Made by a program: the position numbers and the translations under genes. From Molossus alvarezi (taxonomy: Eukaryota > Chordata > Mammalia > Chiroptera > Molossidae), in the NCBI GenBank assembly GCA_037176705.1, contig CM073887.1:25175501-25239500 (forward strand): a stretch of DNA of 64,000 nucleotides, written 5' to 3'. The first letter of the stretch is position 1. The number at the start of each line of letters is the position of its first letter. Under the pieces are notes generated by a model, which was not told the origin of the DNA, searched no databases, and saw nothing but the letters and a program-made list of their open reading frames with translations. This document shows positions 9,680-21,718 of the stretch, piece by piece.

Positions 9680-11090
9680 AACTTCACCAGTCAGCAAAGC
9701 TTGGAGAACTGGACAGTTCACTGATAGTGTTCTCAGGCAGGCAGAACTTGCTATTAGACTCTAAAGTTGGGCAAGGCCACTGCCCATGCTGCAGGAAGGT
9801 GCTACTGTACATCCTCCAAAGGTTGAGTGGGCCTTCTGGCTGGTCTTTGCATTTAAGTGGAGCTGCTGGGTGGCTCATTGGTGGGGTGGAGCTGCTGGCT
9901 ATGCTCTGTGGTCAGATGGAGCCATAGCTGAGCTCTGTATCCCCTCTGGTCTGGTAAAGTAGCAGCTTCATTCGCTGGCAGGGCAGTGCCACTGGTTGGA
10001 CTTCATTACTGGCCTGGGCTATAAACCGGGCTTTGTGGTCAGGTAGAAGTGTGCTCTGCTGCTGGGCAGGGTACTGACGGGCTCTCTGGTCAAGCAGGGT
10101 TTCCAGCTGTATCCCACAGCTGGGTGTGGTATGGACTCTGTGCCGAAGATAGGCACAGCCTGTCTGAGCTCTGGTGGGGCAGTCGGCTATGAACTGAGAT
10201 TGGGTGAGGTCACTGTCTGGGCTCCCAGCCTGAGGAAGGCCACAGGCTGCGTTCAGCAATCACAGGGCTGTGTGCTGATTCTGTGCTGAGAGGGGTTGTG
10301 AGCTGTGTTCACGCTGGGCAGTACCACAGGCTGCCCAGGGTCACTGTTCAGGCTCTCTGGTCCTGCCAGGGGAGAAGCTCTGTTGAACAGTTTGGCAAGA
10401 CTGCTGGCTTGGCTCACGGCTGGAGGGGGGCGAGAGAATGGGTTCCACCACTGCCGGGTTCTCAGGCCAGCTTCCTTGTGGGATGGGACTAGAGGTAACC
10501 TCAGTGGTTGTACTACAGAGATTTAAGTTTGCTTCTCTGCCAGGGCACAGCCATAGAACTGGTTCTATGGCCAATATTGTCCATTGACTGGAGACCCAAA
10601 TCAGACAAAACTGCCAACTAAGCTCTCTGGATAAACAAGGCCACTGACTAGGCTCTGTGGATGGGCAGAGCCACGGGCTGGGATCTCTGCTTTGGCACCA
10701 CCAAAGTCTGCAGATTCCATCCAGTGATGCCTGAGAGGTGAGACCCTAGGGCCTCCTGGGAGGTGCCCCCACAGTGCTGGGGAAGTTGAATGTTCACCTT
10801 GGGCTCTCTTTCCCTGTGGGACAGGCTGTAGGCCCACAGGGACTCTCTCGGTGTGGTCTGCGCCAGCCAGGAGAGGGGCAAAGGTGAAACCACTCCTCTT
10901 ACTCATCTAAGGTGGTCCTTCCTGCTCTCTGTGGTCAGAGGTGGGGGTGCTTCAGCCTCACTCCCATGTTCTGGGATTTTCACAGTGGTGTGTTGTCTAT
11001 GGATCACTGTTAGTTGGTTTACTTGAAAAGCAGACTGAAGACTGAAGCCGGGAACAACTTATGTTGCCGTCTTGGTGACATTACCTTCCA
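9680..11090 (-). mobile_element. Old L1 5'UTR with decayed tandem repeats, antisense
   Basis: The region is GC-richer than its surroundings. It consists of imperfect repeats of about 35-45 bp built on 'gccac-ggctgggctctctggtc' and variants, from 9,770 to about 10,900. The last part on the minus strand gives a start motif (ACCAAGACGGCAACATAAG, near 11,085) like that of other mammalian L1 5' ends, and then 'ccacacac...tgtgaaaatcccagaacatggg'. It therefore reads as an L1 5'UTR in the same orientation as the L1 3' part to its left. Several open frames here are by-products of the repeats. Confidence 0.65.
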
Positions 11091-12227
11091 ACATGGGACT
11101 TCTTTTGAGGGCAATAAAAGTGTTCTAAAATCGATTGTAGTGATGGTTGCACAACTCTATGGATATACTTTGCTTTTTTCCAACTGTGCATGGGCCTGTG
11201 ACTCAGCTTCTCTGCTCGCTGCCTCCCCATCTTCCCCCAAAGAAACAGCTAAATTGAATGGAAAACTAGTATAGAGTCAACTGAACCAGACATATCCAAA
11301 TATTTCAGCCCTCCTCCCTGTACTCTTTTCAGAAGCCTGATCCAGGTCTTGGAGCACTTTAAGACATGTCCCCAGCCCTGTGCCTAGCAAGACACCTAGC
11401 ACATAGGAGGTGATTGATAAATTGAGTTGCATGTCACCTTTTATTGTTCCCTTCTTAGGGCAGAGGGGTGATGTAAAATATTCTAGTTAATACTGGCCCA
11501 CATGCGAGCTGCAAAGGCCTCCAAACGCAGAGCTCCAAACAGAGCTGTATGGTCCGCATGGACGCCCAGGGATGCTTTTCCAGAGTGCTTGTTCAAGCTT
11601 ACAAAAGCCCTTTGTGGGTCTCTCCTCAGGCATGTTATGTCATCCTCTATGCCATTAAATCAATCTATTTTCTTTGGATAATGACTCCCATTTTTGAATC
11701 TCTGGAAAATCCATCCCCACCTCCATTTGTATCTCCAGTGGCAGATTTCCAAGATCCTGACAGCAGCAGGTTTTTTTTGTCTTTTCTGTAGCCTCTGCAG
11801 CCACCAGGGGCCAAAGACCAATTTGCTGTAATGAATTTAATGTGTTTAGTCTGAGCCATATAGTTCCAGGCTAGCCAGAGAGGGCCCCTTTAAGGGTTAC
11901 TTTCATTAAGTGAATCAAAGAGGCATGTTGGCAACTGCAGGCTGAGTGTGCAAACCCTTCTGGGAGCAACCTCACTCAAGTCCAGCCAGCTTCCTAGCCA
12001 CTTAATGGATTGTCCCAAGACCTTTATGGCAGCAGATTATCTTAGCATCTATACTAGAACATTCTCCAGCATGTACTAAAACTCTTGGAAGATGTGCTTG
12101 TTGGTTTTCCATCTAAAAGTTGTCCTTTGTTAATGATAAGAGATAGTTTTGTGAGTGATCACTTTCTTTGGATACCTTAGGAACCTGTGTTTTTTATGTG
12201 AGTTGATGATTATCTATATTTAAAATA
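11091..12227. other. Mostly single-copy non-coding stretch with an L2-like 3' end
   Basis: About 11,350-11,425 resembles an L2 3' end (gtgcctagcaagacacctagcacataggaggtgattgataaat). The rest, including an 80-codon open stretch at 11,549-11,791, matches no family I recognise. There is no splice-flanked exon that I would defend. Confidence 0.5.
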
Positions 12228-12780
12228 TATCTAACCATGTTGTCTGAAAGGGTAAGAGACACTTCTTTTTTATAGCCGCATAGTATTCCTTTGTGTATAT
12301 GTACCACAGCTTTTTTTTTATCCACTCATCTATTGATGGGTGCTTGGACTGTTTCCAAATATTAGCAATTGTAAATATCACTGCTATGAACATAAGGGTG
12401 CATATATTCTTTCTGATTGGTGTTTTGGGGTTTACCCTTTGACACAGCATGGATGGATCTGGAGATTATTATGCTAAGTGAAATAAGCCAGTCAGAGAAA
12501 GACAAATATCACATGATCTCACTCATTTGTGGAATCTAATGAACAAAATAAACTGACCAACAAAATAAGTCCCAAGGTATGGAGATATGGAACAGACTAA
12601 CATCTCAGGGTCGGGGCAGGGACAAGAAGCGATAAGCCAAAGAACTTATATACTTGGCCTGGGGTTGGTAGGGGTTGGGCAGAGTTAGGCAAAGGGGGTG
12701 GGGGGTTGTAATACTGACAACAATAATATATATATGTATATATTGACAACAATATAAAACAATCATATTTTCAAAGGAAG
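12228..12780. mobile_element. 5'-truncated L1 with 5' inversion (twin-priming structure)
   Basis: The left part, about 12,228-12,438, is antisense L1 ORF2 C-terminal sequence; the minus-strand frame includes TPIRKNICT and the IDEWIKK block. At about 12,441 it switches to sense L1, starting at cagcatggatggatctggag, the segment that directly follows the inverted part in an intact L1. Both arms share about a dozen bases around 'cagcatggatgga'. The sense arm runs through the ORF2 end into the 3'UTR to about 12,780. No clear TSD was found. Confidence 0.82.
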
Positions 12781-13010
12781 GCAAATGCAAAATAGTCTAG
12801 GAATTGGTAAATGTTAAGGGCTTTAAGAAACTTTCTGGTTCAGGTCCATGCCTCTAGAAATAGACATCAATCTTAAGTGGAAATTTAGGGCCTTTGACAA
12901 GGTAGGTGCTGAATACCTATTAGATTTAGCTACTCATCAATTTACATGTTCTGTCACCATTATGAGCAGGTACTCAGCTAAGCATTAGAGAAATCAAACA
13001 TGAATTAAAG
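12781..13010. repeat. Non-coding, L2/MIR-like end next to the L1
   Basis: The last ~60 bases (gagcaggtactcagctaagcattag) resemble an ancient L2 or MIR element. It is split by the following L1 and resumes at about 13,837 (cttaaagaggtcagtttgg). Confidence 0.4.
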
Positions 13011-13021
13011 AGTTACCTGCC

Positions 13022-13828
13022 GAGGATGTGGAGAAAGGGAACCCTGGAGCACTGTTGGTGGGATTGCAGACTGGTGCAGCCACTGTGGAAAACAGTATGG
13101 AGTTTCCTCAGAAAATTAAAAATAAAATTGCCTTATGACCCAGAAATTCCACTTCTGGGAATATATCTAAAGAAACCCTAAACACTGATTTGAAAGAATA
13201 TATACACCCCTATGTTCATTGCAGCACTATTTACAATAGCCAAGATTTGGAAGCAACCCAAGTGCCAATCAGTAGGTGAGTGGATAAAAAAGCTGTGGTA
13301 CATTTACACAATGGAATACTATGTGGCTTTAAAAAAAGAAAGAGTGAAAATTTTACCTTTTGCAACAGCATGGTTGGACCTACAGGGTATTATGCTAAGT
13401 GAAGTAAACCAGCCAGAGAAAGACAAATACCATTTGATTTCACTTATATGTGGAATCCAATGAACAAAATAAACTAACAAAATAAAAACAGACTTACAGA
13501 TACAGAGAACAGACTGACAGCTGTCAGAGGGGAGGAGGGTTAGGAGGTGGGGCTGGGTAAAATAGGTGAAGGGATTAAGGAAAAAACCAGCAACTCATGG
13601 ACACAGACAACAGTATGTGATTATCAGAGGGAAAGGGGCTGGGGCAGGTAAAGTGGATAAATGGGGGATAAATGGTGACAGAAGAAGACTAGACTTTGGA
13701 CGGTGAGCATATAACGCAATGTGCAGATAATATATTGCAGAGCTGTACATTGGAAACCTATATAATTTTATTGACCATTGCAACCCCAATAAATTCAATA
13801 AAAATTTTTTAAAAGTTTAAAAGAAGGA
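13022..13828 (+). mobile_element. 5'-truncated L1, sense (ORF2 C-terminal end and 3'UTR)
   Basis: The element begins at gaggatgtggagaaagggaac and covers the last ~150 codons of ORF2 with several stops. An open piece at 13,212-13,463 encodes the [17 protein letters not shown] block. A purine-rich 3'UTR and an A-rich end (caataaattcaataaaaa) follow. The short repeat acctgcc at 13,015-13,021 and 13,830-13,836 is the likely remnant of a longer, diverged TSD. Confidence 0.88.
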
Positions 13829-13836
13829 ACCTGCCC

Positions 13837-14690
13837 TTAAAGAGGTCAGTTTGGTACAGGAAACATGTAAATGCCACGATGTGATGAGGGCTGTCAGAGA
13901 GGTACAAGGTCCTTCTTATCAAAGGAAAACTGAAACTAAGTAAAGGCCAATTAAAATGGGTTTATTTAAAGTGGAGACTAATTTTTCAAAGTTAATTGGA
14001 AAAGTACAATTTGTTTGAGAATTGGTCTCAAAAAATAAAACTTAAACTATGAAAATAACCTTTATTTATTAAACAAAACTTAATTATTATTTTATTTTAT
14101 CTATATTGCAATTCTTAGAGTATACTAAGAATGGATCAAAATAACATTTTTGATTACAAGTGGCATTATAGCAGGAGGGAATATCATATAGATGGTCATT
14201 TTCCAAAAATATTTAAGAGTTCCATTGTTTTTCCAAGGATAAATATTTTATTTTGATAGCAAAGTCATTTTATTTTGCATCCCTGTATTAATTTGTCTCC
14301 TTCCATTGCTAATGCATTTAATCCTGTTAGATATTTATTTTTTTTAATAACTTTCCATGTATTTCTAGCAGTTCTCTAAAAAAACTTCTCTCTTTGTAAA
14401 ATACCACATCATTTGCAGGATTTGTGATTTTGTGTTGCAAACGAAAAGACAGTCAGACAAAAGGAAGGCAAATAGATACCAGTGTGAACCTGGGAGGGAT
14501 ATTTTGGTGGAGACTGGTATTATTAGTAGAGTTGATTAATGAATATTTTCATGTTTTTCTGACTATTGGTTCTTCTCAAACTCTTACTTATAGGGATTTG
14601 GAAAACAAATAGTTAGATAATAACAATCATCTCCTCCCCTGCAATATATCCAGTGTTCAGGTGGTACAAAGACTATGAAGATACTGGAAC
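13837..14690. other. AT-rich non-coding stretch
   Basis: After the L2/MIR-like remnant there is AT-rich single-copy sequence without a recognisable element or open frame. Confidence 0.5.
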
Positions 14691-14703
14691 AAAAAGTATT
14701 TAA

Positions 14704-14911
14704 TTTTTTTTTTCCTTTATAGATTTTAGAGAGAGAGGAAGGGAGAAGGAGATAGAAACATTGATGAGAGAGAACATTGATTGGCCGCCTCCTGCATGCC
14801 CCCCACTGGGGATTGGGCCCCAAACCAGGGCATGTACCCAGACTGGGAATCAAACCAGCAACCTCTTGGTGCATGGGTCAACGCTCAACCACTGAGCCAC
14901 ACCGGCTGGGC
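14704..14911 (-). mobile_element. VES-type SINE, type B, with ~13-bp TSD
   Basis: Antisense type B copy (cctcctgcatgccccccactgg ... gcatgggtcaacgctcaacc). The direct repeats aaaaaRtatttaa at 14,691-14,703 and 14,912-14,924 differ at one base. Confidence 0.93.
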
Positions 14912-14924
14912 AAAAAATATTTAA

Positions 14925-17900
14925 ATTTATTAATAAGCAAGAAGTGGTATATTCCCATGACTGATTTCCATAGTAAATTCCTCTGTGAGTATAACTTAAC
15001 CATTGTTGTGATCAGTTAGTTGCAAATAAACTAGAGGTTATTAAACTTGTTTGCGATCACTGGAGTTTCTTTCACTTAGAATCAAATGTGTCCTTGAACT
15101 TCTAATTCTAAATTCAGTAAAATCCCTTTCTCTGTTGGCTCCCAACTACTTATGAATCCTGGCAGATGCGATGGTTGTAATTTCCTATTGTATTATTTCC
15201 CAGAATCCCAATCTTTACAGGATGCTAGAAAGAAGAGTAAAAATTATTTCATTTACCAACTAAACATTAGTTTACTAAAACAATAAAATGTCCCCTGGAG
15301 TGGGGGCAATTCCACTGAATCTACTTTGCAAACCATTTTCTGGCTTGTTAAATGGAATGGTTTATGAAATGGAGTTTCATGAGGTAGAAATTTCAGAATT
15401 TTAGGTAGATTATCCACATATATTTATGACATTTTCATGATACAAGGAAATATCCTTAATCTTCCAGAACATCTATCATGCATATGTAGTGCAAAATACA
15501 CCTTTACTGGGAAACAATTTAAAAACAATAGAGCAATAGTAGAAGTGACATTGCTGAGGGCAGAAGAAAATCAAACTGGCAGGAACCGAGTATGGTCTCA
15601 TGCCAGAGTGAGAAGGAAACATTGGTTTTAGGCATATAGGAAGTCCCTTTTAATCTCACGGGATACAAATCGAGCACTGGCTAGCTGTAACTCAATAATG
15701 AGACTTGAGAGACTCACAAACACAAAGGATGGGATTGGCCTCAGGACTAACTCAGTACCTTTTCTGAATGCTATCAAGAGTCTCCATGAACACCATCTGC
15801 TTTTTATTTGTGCTGAGCTCATCCCATCTTACTTCTAGATGGCCTTTCTCCATGTGACAGGCAAAGGCAGCCCTCGGCTCAGCCTTGCAGATCTGCCACC
15901 AGAAAAGCAAAGAAGTTACATCTCATCAACCTCAGGTGGAGCAATATCAGGAGAGATCTCAGTTTAGGTCACCTGACCATTACTTGTCACCTTGGCTTCT
16001 ACAATGTCTGAGGACAGAAGGATACTATAACTGGAATAGTTCAGGTCTTCTGACTGCTTCTCAGGCCAAGGGGGTAGGTTATGTTACCAGAAAAATGAAG
16101 AAAATCTGGGCAGAAAATGACAACAGCCACTTCAGGGACAAATTCTCACCTTCTATTACTTTCTGTCTTTCCATTCATTTCCTAGTATTACATGCTGCTT
16201 ATGGGCCCTCAGATGGGCCATTTAAACTGAGGCTAATCTGACTTGGACTTGAATTATATTTTCATTAGCATTGTACCTGATTGTGAAACAATTTATACAG
16301 GAATAGGAAGTAATTTACAGATGGCCTGAGTTTAGTTTTGTGAGCTTATTTACTGTGATCACACCTGAGAAATAGTGTGTGGTTTTCCCCTTTAATTTTA
16401 ACTGATTTAATAAATTAGAAGAGGTGTGACAGCAACCACACTGAAAGCTTCAGTGCAGAGTAAATTTATTCCTAAACATGTCCAGTTTCCAAAAATAAAT
16501 CTGTCTCTCAAAACGCTATGAAAAAAATCCAGTAAAGCTTCTTTCCTCCCCTTTAATGAAGGGAGTGACACTCATTTAAATTTATGTTAATAATATTTAT
16601 GATTCTTAAGGTTTATACATATGTTTTACATTTTTTATTCATTTATATCTTTGAAAATTGTTTTAATAATCATTACGTATACTAAAACTTATTTAGCTGG
16701 TCACATTTTATCTCCTCTTTGTTAAGAATCCGTCCACCCACAGATCAATGAACATATATTGAACATTTCACTAGTTCTGGATCCTAAATTAGAAGCTGTA
16801 AGAGACAAAGCATAAGTCTTCAACAAATTTACCACTTAGCTAAGGAGACTAGGCTAAGACCTGAAATCAGACAGAAGTAAGCATGACTGTGATCATGTGT
16901 ACAGAATCCAGCAATTCATTGGAAGTCACTTAAGGGAGTGGTTGGCTTCACAGGCTCCAAGGTACTACTGGGGTGGGGAGAGCATTGCAATCAAACAATA
17001 GTAACATTTTGTTTTAGTCATTCTCACCTTCCTCTGGCCTGACTTATATGTGCTCAAGTCCTCATTTGTAGCAAATATACTTAAATAAAGATAGTGTTAG
17101 GCCTTGTAACAAACAACTCCAAGTTATAAAGGCTCGAATGTGATAAAGCTCCAAATGGATGGTCATGATCACCAAGAAGTGATTTAGAAACCCAGGCTTC
17201 TTTCATCTTGTAGCTTTTCCACCTTTAACCTAGGGCTTCCAAGGATGCTCTACTTGTCTGACTAAGCCAGAGGAGGGAGGGAACATAGGTAGGAGGTTTT
17301 GATGGGCCAAACCTGGAATGGTGCACAGCCCTTCTGCTTACGTTCCATTGACTAGAAGTCAGGTGTATGGTCACACCTCTGTGGCTAGGTGCGTGCACAA
17401 GATGAAGAAGAAATCGTTTTGGTGAATAGTTGGCCGTGTCACCCATTGAAGAAAGAAAAAGGAGAGGGGGAAGAGAGTACCAGTTGAAATGTGTCTTTTG
17501 ATGACCCACTCCTCCACTTTTTAATAAATGTGCACTCTGAATCTAATTAATGGAAGAACATCCTTCTCCAATGCCAGACACTGACTGGTTTGTGGAATGT
17601 CTTCAAACATGGTTGAGCATTTTTAGATATGCTTAGCTTGGGCATGTGTATATGTGCATAGCAAGAGACACATCCCAGTAAAACTCCCTTATATCCTTAT
17701 GCAGGAGCGTGTGTGGGATATAAAGATGGTGTGTGTGTGTGTGCATACATGTCTCCATAAATAATATACATGTACAGAAATCTTTGACGTTATATCAATA
17801 GTAGAATATGCATGCTTCTCAAACTAAATGGGCATGTATTTTTAAGTTTCCAATAGAATGTAAGATGTAAATAATGTTTTCAGAATTTGTTCATTTACTT

Positions 17901-17956
17901 ACACAAAGGTAATTGTAATATTTTTAGTTGAATAAAAACACGCTGTTTTGCAGATG
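14925..17956. other. Mainly single-copy stretch of about 3 kb
   Basis: No repeat family is assigned with confidence. About 16,735-16,870 is weakly L2/MIR-like. A 118-codon open stretch at 15,885-16,241 (+) matches nothing I know, has no clear splice sites around it and is probably chance. A short (GT)n lies near 17,731-17,742. Confidence 0.45.
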
Positions 17957-17961
17957 ATGGG

Positions 17962-18425
17962 TGTTGTGGGTTGACTTGTGTCACTGAGAAAGATGTTGAA
18001 GTCCGAACCCCTTGAATCCGGGAATGTGAACTTACTTGGAAATAGGGTCTTTGCAGATGTAATCAGGTTGAGACGAGGTCATCCTAGATTTGGGTGGGCC
18101 ATAATCCAATAAATAATGTACTTATAAGCAAAGAATAGTTGGACAAGGGTGACACAGACACCCAGGGAGGACACCGTGAGAAGATGAAGGTAGAGACAGG
18201 AGTGATGCATTTACAAGCCAAAGGACTCCAAGGGTTGCCGGCAACCACCACAAGCTAGGAGAGAGGCATAGAACAGATTCCCTCTCTGAGTCTCCAGAAA
18301 GAACCCACCGGCCAACACCTGAATTTCAGACTTCTAGCCTCCAGGACTGTGAGAGAATAAATTGATGTTGTTTTAAGCCACCCAGTTTGTGGTAATTTGT
18401 AACAGCAGCCCTAGGAAACTAGCAC
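17962..18425 (+). mobile_element. ERVL-MaLR (MLT1-like) solo LTR
   Basis: The element starts TGTTGTGGGTTGACTTGTGTC and contains 'aaatagggtctttgcagatgtaatc', then 'ccttctagcctccaggactgtgag'-type text. A poly(A) signal (aataaa near 18,357) comes next, and it ends at 'gcagccctaggaaactagc'. This order is that of MaLR LTRs, which are non-autonomous relatives of ERVL. The 5-bp direct repeat atggg at 17,957-17,961 and 18,426-18,430 fits LTR insertion. No internal sequence is visible, so it is a solo LTR. Confidence 0.83.
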
Positions 18426-18430
18426 ATGGG

Positions 18431-20569
18431 TTATACATTTATTTATAGTATTGATGCTTACGTCTTATAAACTTGCAACTTACACATTTTTATGCTCATA
18501 AAGAAAGGTGTGAGCCAGAGCTAAGAACTGTGACTCTGCCCACTGCCAACAAATGGGAATAATAGTTGCTTTTATAAAATCACTTTGGACTTATAAACAA
18601 CCGCATTTAAGAATACTTTTCAGAAACTAGCCAGTTTGTAAGTGAAGGAGCTTCTGTGTTATTTAAATTATTCATATATATTTATCTCATGAGAGGTGTA
18701 TCTAATTGCGTTATATACATGGAAGGAACAGATAATCGATTATTTTTCAATTCATAGACTGTCTCAGTAACTAGTTCTGCTTTTCTCACAAATGACCAAC
18801 CCCCCAAACCAACAATGCCTGTACACCTCTTTAAACAGCTAGTTCAGACTCAGTGCCTCTGCGCTTCCATTTAGGTGAACTGGACGCTGACCTGCCCAAC
18901 AGAGAGACGTCCCTAAATGTCTCAGATGGTCCCAACTCCGTGAGATCAGTGAACTTGACCCCGATTCACCAGTGACAGACAGGCTGTGTCTCAGGGCGGG
19001 GCCACACTAGCTTCCCTCACCTTTCACCCCCTACTCCTTGTCTGTTGCGGTGGGTCGGATACCAGCTACCATGCTTGATTGTAGGAGGTCGAGACTCACG
19101 TGGGTTTTATAAGTGATGGTGCCTCTCCTTCCATCTTCTTAGAGCACACTTAGCGCTTTCAGAATATAGTTCCTCTTCTGGCAGCCTCCTACTCTTCTTG
19201 AGAAAACTTATAGTAGCACTTTAGATTTAATATTTAGTTTTAATTACATTCAAGGGACGAATGCACACATAATTATTCTTCACTTTCAGTTTCACGTAAG
19301 AAAGTCTGTTTACATACCGTCCACGGAGTGCGAACCTCATGGTTTACCTGAGCGCAGGAGTAAAGTGAGCCCGCCTCGTATTTCAGGAGTAGAGAGCAAG
19401 TCAGGAGTAGGCATGGTTCTTCATCCTGAGCCATAAAGTTCTAAGATTGCGTTAATTGCAAAGGTTCCTCTTTTCCATCTTTTTAAAGCACAGGCAACAC
19501 ATGAAAACAATTTCCTGTACTTTGTCTTTTGATTTAATGCTTGCTGTAGACATGTGTTACATTTTAATGGGGGTGTGGCTAGAGGGGAAATTGTACTCAA
19601 ACTCTATAGTCACAAGAGTGTGGTGGATACGTTTCTTACAGAGATGGAAAGAATTACATTATTGACCACATAAATTAGATTTGGGATGCTTGACAGGATT
19701 CTATGATCTATTTCCATGTTGTTTATAATGCTGAGTCCCTGTGCTTCTTAGAAAAATCTCCTGTAATTCTGTATCCTGCTGGTTTGTTTGTTCGTTTAAT
19801 TAAGTGACTTTTACAAGGGGGTGCTTACAATTGGGTCACGTATAATGTCTGTGGCAGGAGAAAAGACATCGCCAATACACAACAACAACAACAAGCTAAT
19901 GGAGTTTGAAGTTTATAAATGGAAGGTCTAGCCGAACTAAAGATGGAAAATCCATGTAATGAATCTTTCCAATAAAAAAAAGTGACCATCTTCCAGTGTG
20001 TGGGATTTCTCAGGGGTCCGAAGACTTTCTCTTCATTTTACTTACCTGAAAATTTTAAACATCTAAACACAAAACAATAAAATAAAACTTAAGCTCAAGA
20101 TTTAAAACGTTCTTCTCAAGGTGAAACAAGTATCCTTCTAAGAATGTCGACTTTTCATTTGGGTTGGGAAATATCTAGAAAAATGCCCCCAGAATTGGGG
20201 AATGTTCTTTTATTACAAAACAAGACCTTATTTGTTTCTGAAATCCCCTTAACTGGTTGCTGTCATTTTTTCTAGTAAAAATACCACAACATGCTAATGA
20301 ATTACACCAGAGTAAGAGGCCAGAAGAGTTCATGTCTCAGAACTGTTTTACGTGACCATTTACAGAAAGGTCAGGATCAAAATATTCACAGGTTGACTGT
20401 GATTACCTTAATGGTACCAGGCAATGTATCGGTTTTTCAGGTCAGAGCACTAGGTGAAGTACCATAAATTGCAATTCATTTAAAAGGCTGAATTTTCTGG
20501 TTCCCTGTGTAAATTGATATAACTTTACTATCTTGGTGCTAGTAGTAATGAAACAGGAAAAGTAGGCGT
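18431..20569. other. Single-copy non-coding stretch
   Basis: No family recognised. About 18,830-19,080 is GC-richer than its neighbours and has a few CpGs but no convincing exon. A short (AAC)n lies at about 19,880. Confidence 0.45.
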
Positions 20570-21020
20570 TTGTGCGACCTGTCACTACCAGAACCTACAA
20601 GTAGAGACAAGGATTGAATCTTTATGGGCACTTTGTTCACAGGGCTGGCGATCTGAGTATAAGGCAGGCTATGTACCCCCAAAAGACTGTTACATCTCAT
20701 CTCAAGCCGACCCTTTTTAGAAGGGGAAGAAAAGGGTAGGTAAAGTGTTTAGAATTCAGGAGAAAGTAGATAAAGACTTTGGAGTCCAGGGAAAAAGGTT
20801 AATCAGATAAAAGCTGCAGTCTGTTGATTTTTTCGGGCATCCCCTCATCTGCTGACTGGATGGACAGACATTCTTTATCTGCATCCTGGGTGGACAGACA
20901 TTCTCTCCCAGAGCACAGTGGCTCAGACAGGTCTTGGTGGCCAGCAGTCCTCCTGGAGCCCAAAGGCTGAATTGCTTGCGGGTCTCCTGAAGTCAGGGCA
21001 AGTCCAGCATACATTCCAGT
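20570..21020 (-). mobile_element. Possible ERV1-type LTR, antisense
   Basis: On the minus strand the block contains 'cttctaaaaagggtcggc', then 'gtcttttgggggtacat', and then 'ccataaagattcaatc', which is close to a poly(A) signal. This order resembles class I ERV LTRs. Upstream (20,861-20,904) is a 30-bp spaced direct repeat of tggacagacattct, as seen in LTR U3 regions. Ends and TSD were not found, so this is a tentative call. Confidence 0.4.
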
Positions 21021-21191
21021 CCCTGGAGCAATAGCTTTCTACCTGCATTAATTACCAAACCTATTAACTATTTAAAATGAAAATAAAAATTTAATTTCTT
21101 GAGTACCCCATCAGTAACTCTTAGTCATTTATTTCTATCAGAGGGCAAAACTAAGAAGGAAATAAAATACGGACTTAAAAGTAAAGATAGA

Positions 21192-21428
21192 GCCCTGGCC
21201 AGTTTGGCTCAGCGGTTAGAGCGTCGGCCTGCGGTCTGGAGAGTCCCAGGTTCGGTTCCCGCTAAGGGCACATACCTCGGTTGCAGTTTGTCCCCGGCCC
21301 TGGTTGGTCGTGCGGGTGGCAGCCACTCGATGTGTCCCTTCACGTCGATGTTTCTCTCTCTCTCTCCCTTCCTCTCTCTCCCTCCCACTCTATCTGTACA
21401 AAAAGTGGAAAAATATCCTCTGGTGAGG

Positions 21429-21467
<39 letters not shown>
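21192..21467 (+). mobile_element. VES-type SINE, type A, with long pure poly-A tail
   Basis: A nearly consensus-like type A copy. The tail GGTGAGGAT is followed by about 37 A residues (21,431-21,467), the longest pure homopolymer in the window, which suggests a recent insertion. The TSD aaaagtaaagataga is at 21,177-21,191 and 21,464-21,478, partly overlapping the tail. A second SINE follows immediately. Confidence 0.94.
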
Positions 21468-21472
<5 letters not shown>

Positions 21473-21478
21473 GATAGA

Positions 21479-21718
21479 GCCCTAGCCGGTTTGGCTCAGT
21501 GGTTAGAGCGTTGGCCTGTGGACCAGAGTCCCAGGTTCGGTTCCTGCTAAGGGCACATACCTCCGTTGCGGTTTGTCCCCTGGGCTGCATGGGTGGCAAC
21601 CACTTGATGTGTCTCTCTCACATCGATGTTTCTTTCTCTCTCTTCTTCCCTCTCTTCCTCCTGCTCTATCTGAAGATAAATGCAAAAATGTCCTCGGGTG
21701 AGGATTAAAAAACAAAAA
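21479..21718 (+). mobile_element. VES-type SINE, type A, directly downstream of another in the same orientation
   Basis: The head CCCTAGCCGGTTTGGCTCAG begins right after the 3' TSD of the SINE at 21,192. The tail ends at gtgaggattaaaaaac. Its own 3' direct repeat is unclear (aaaaaaagtagaaaaacag at about 21,714-21,732 is only partly like the 5' side). The head and body differ slightly from the first copy, so it is not a simple duplication. Confidence 0.92.

Noticed and set aside
12715..12765. Direct repeat tgacaacaata separated by a TA-rich stretch, as a possible TSD
   Set aside because: Both copies lie inside the L1 3'UTR, and the intervening sequence is a TA-rich run and not an insertion.
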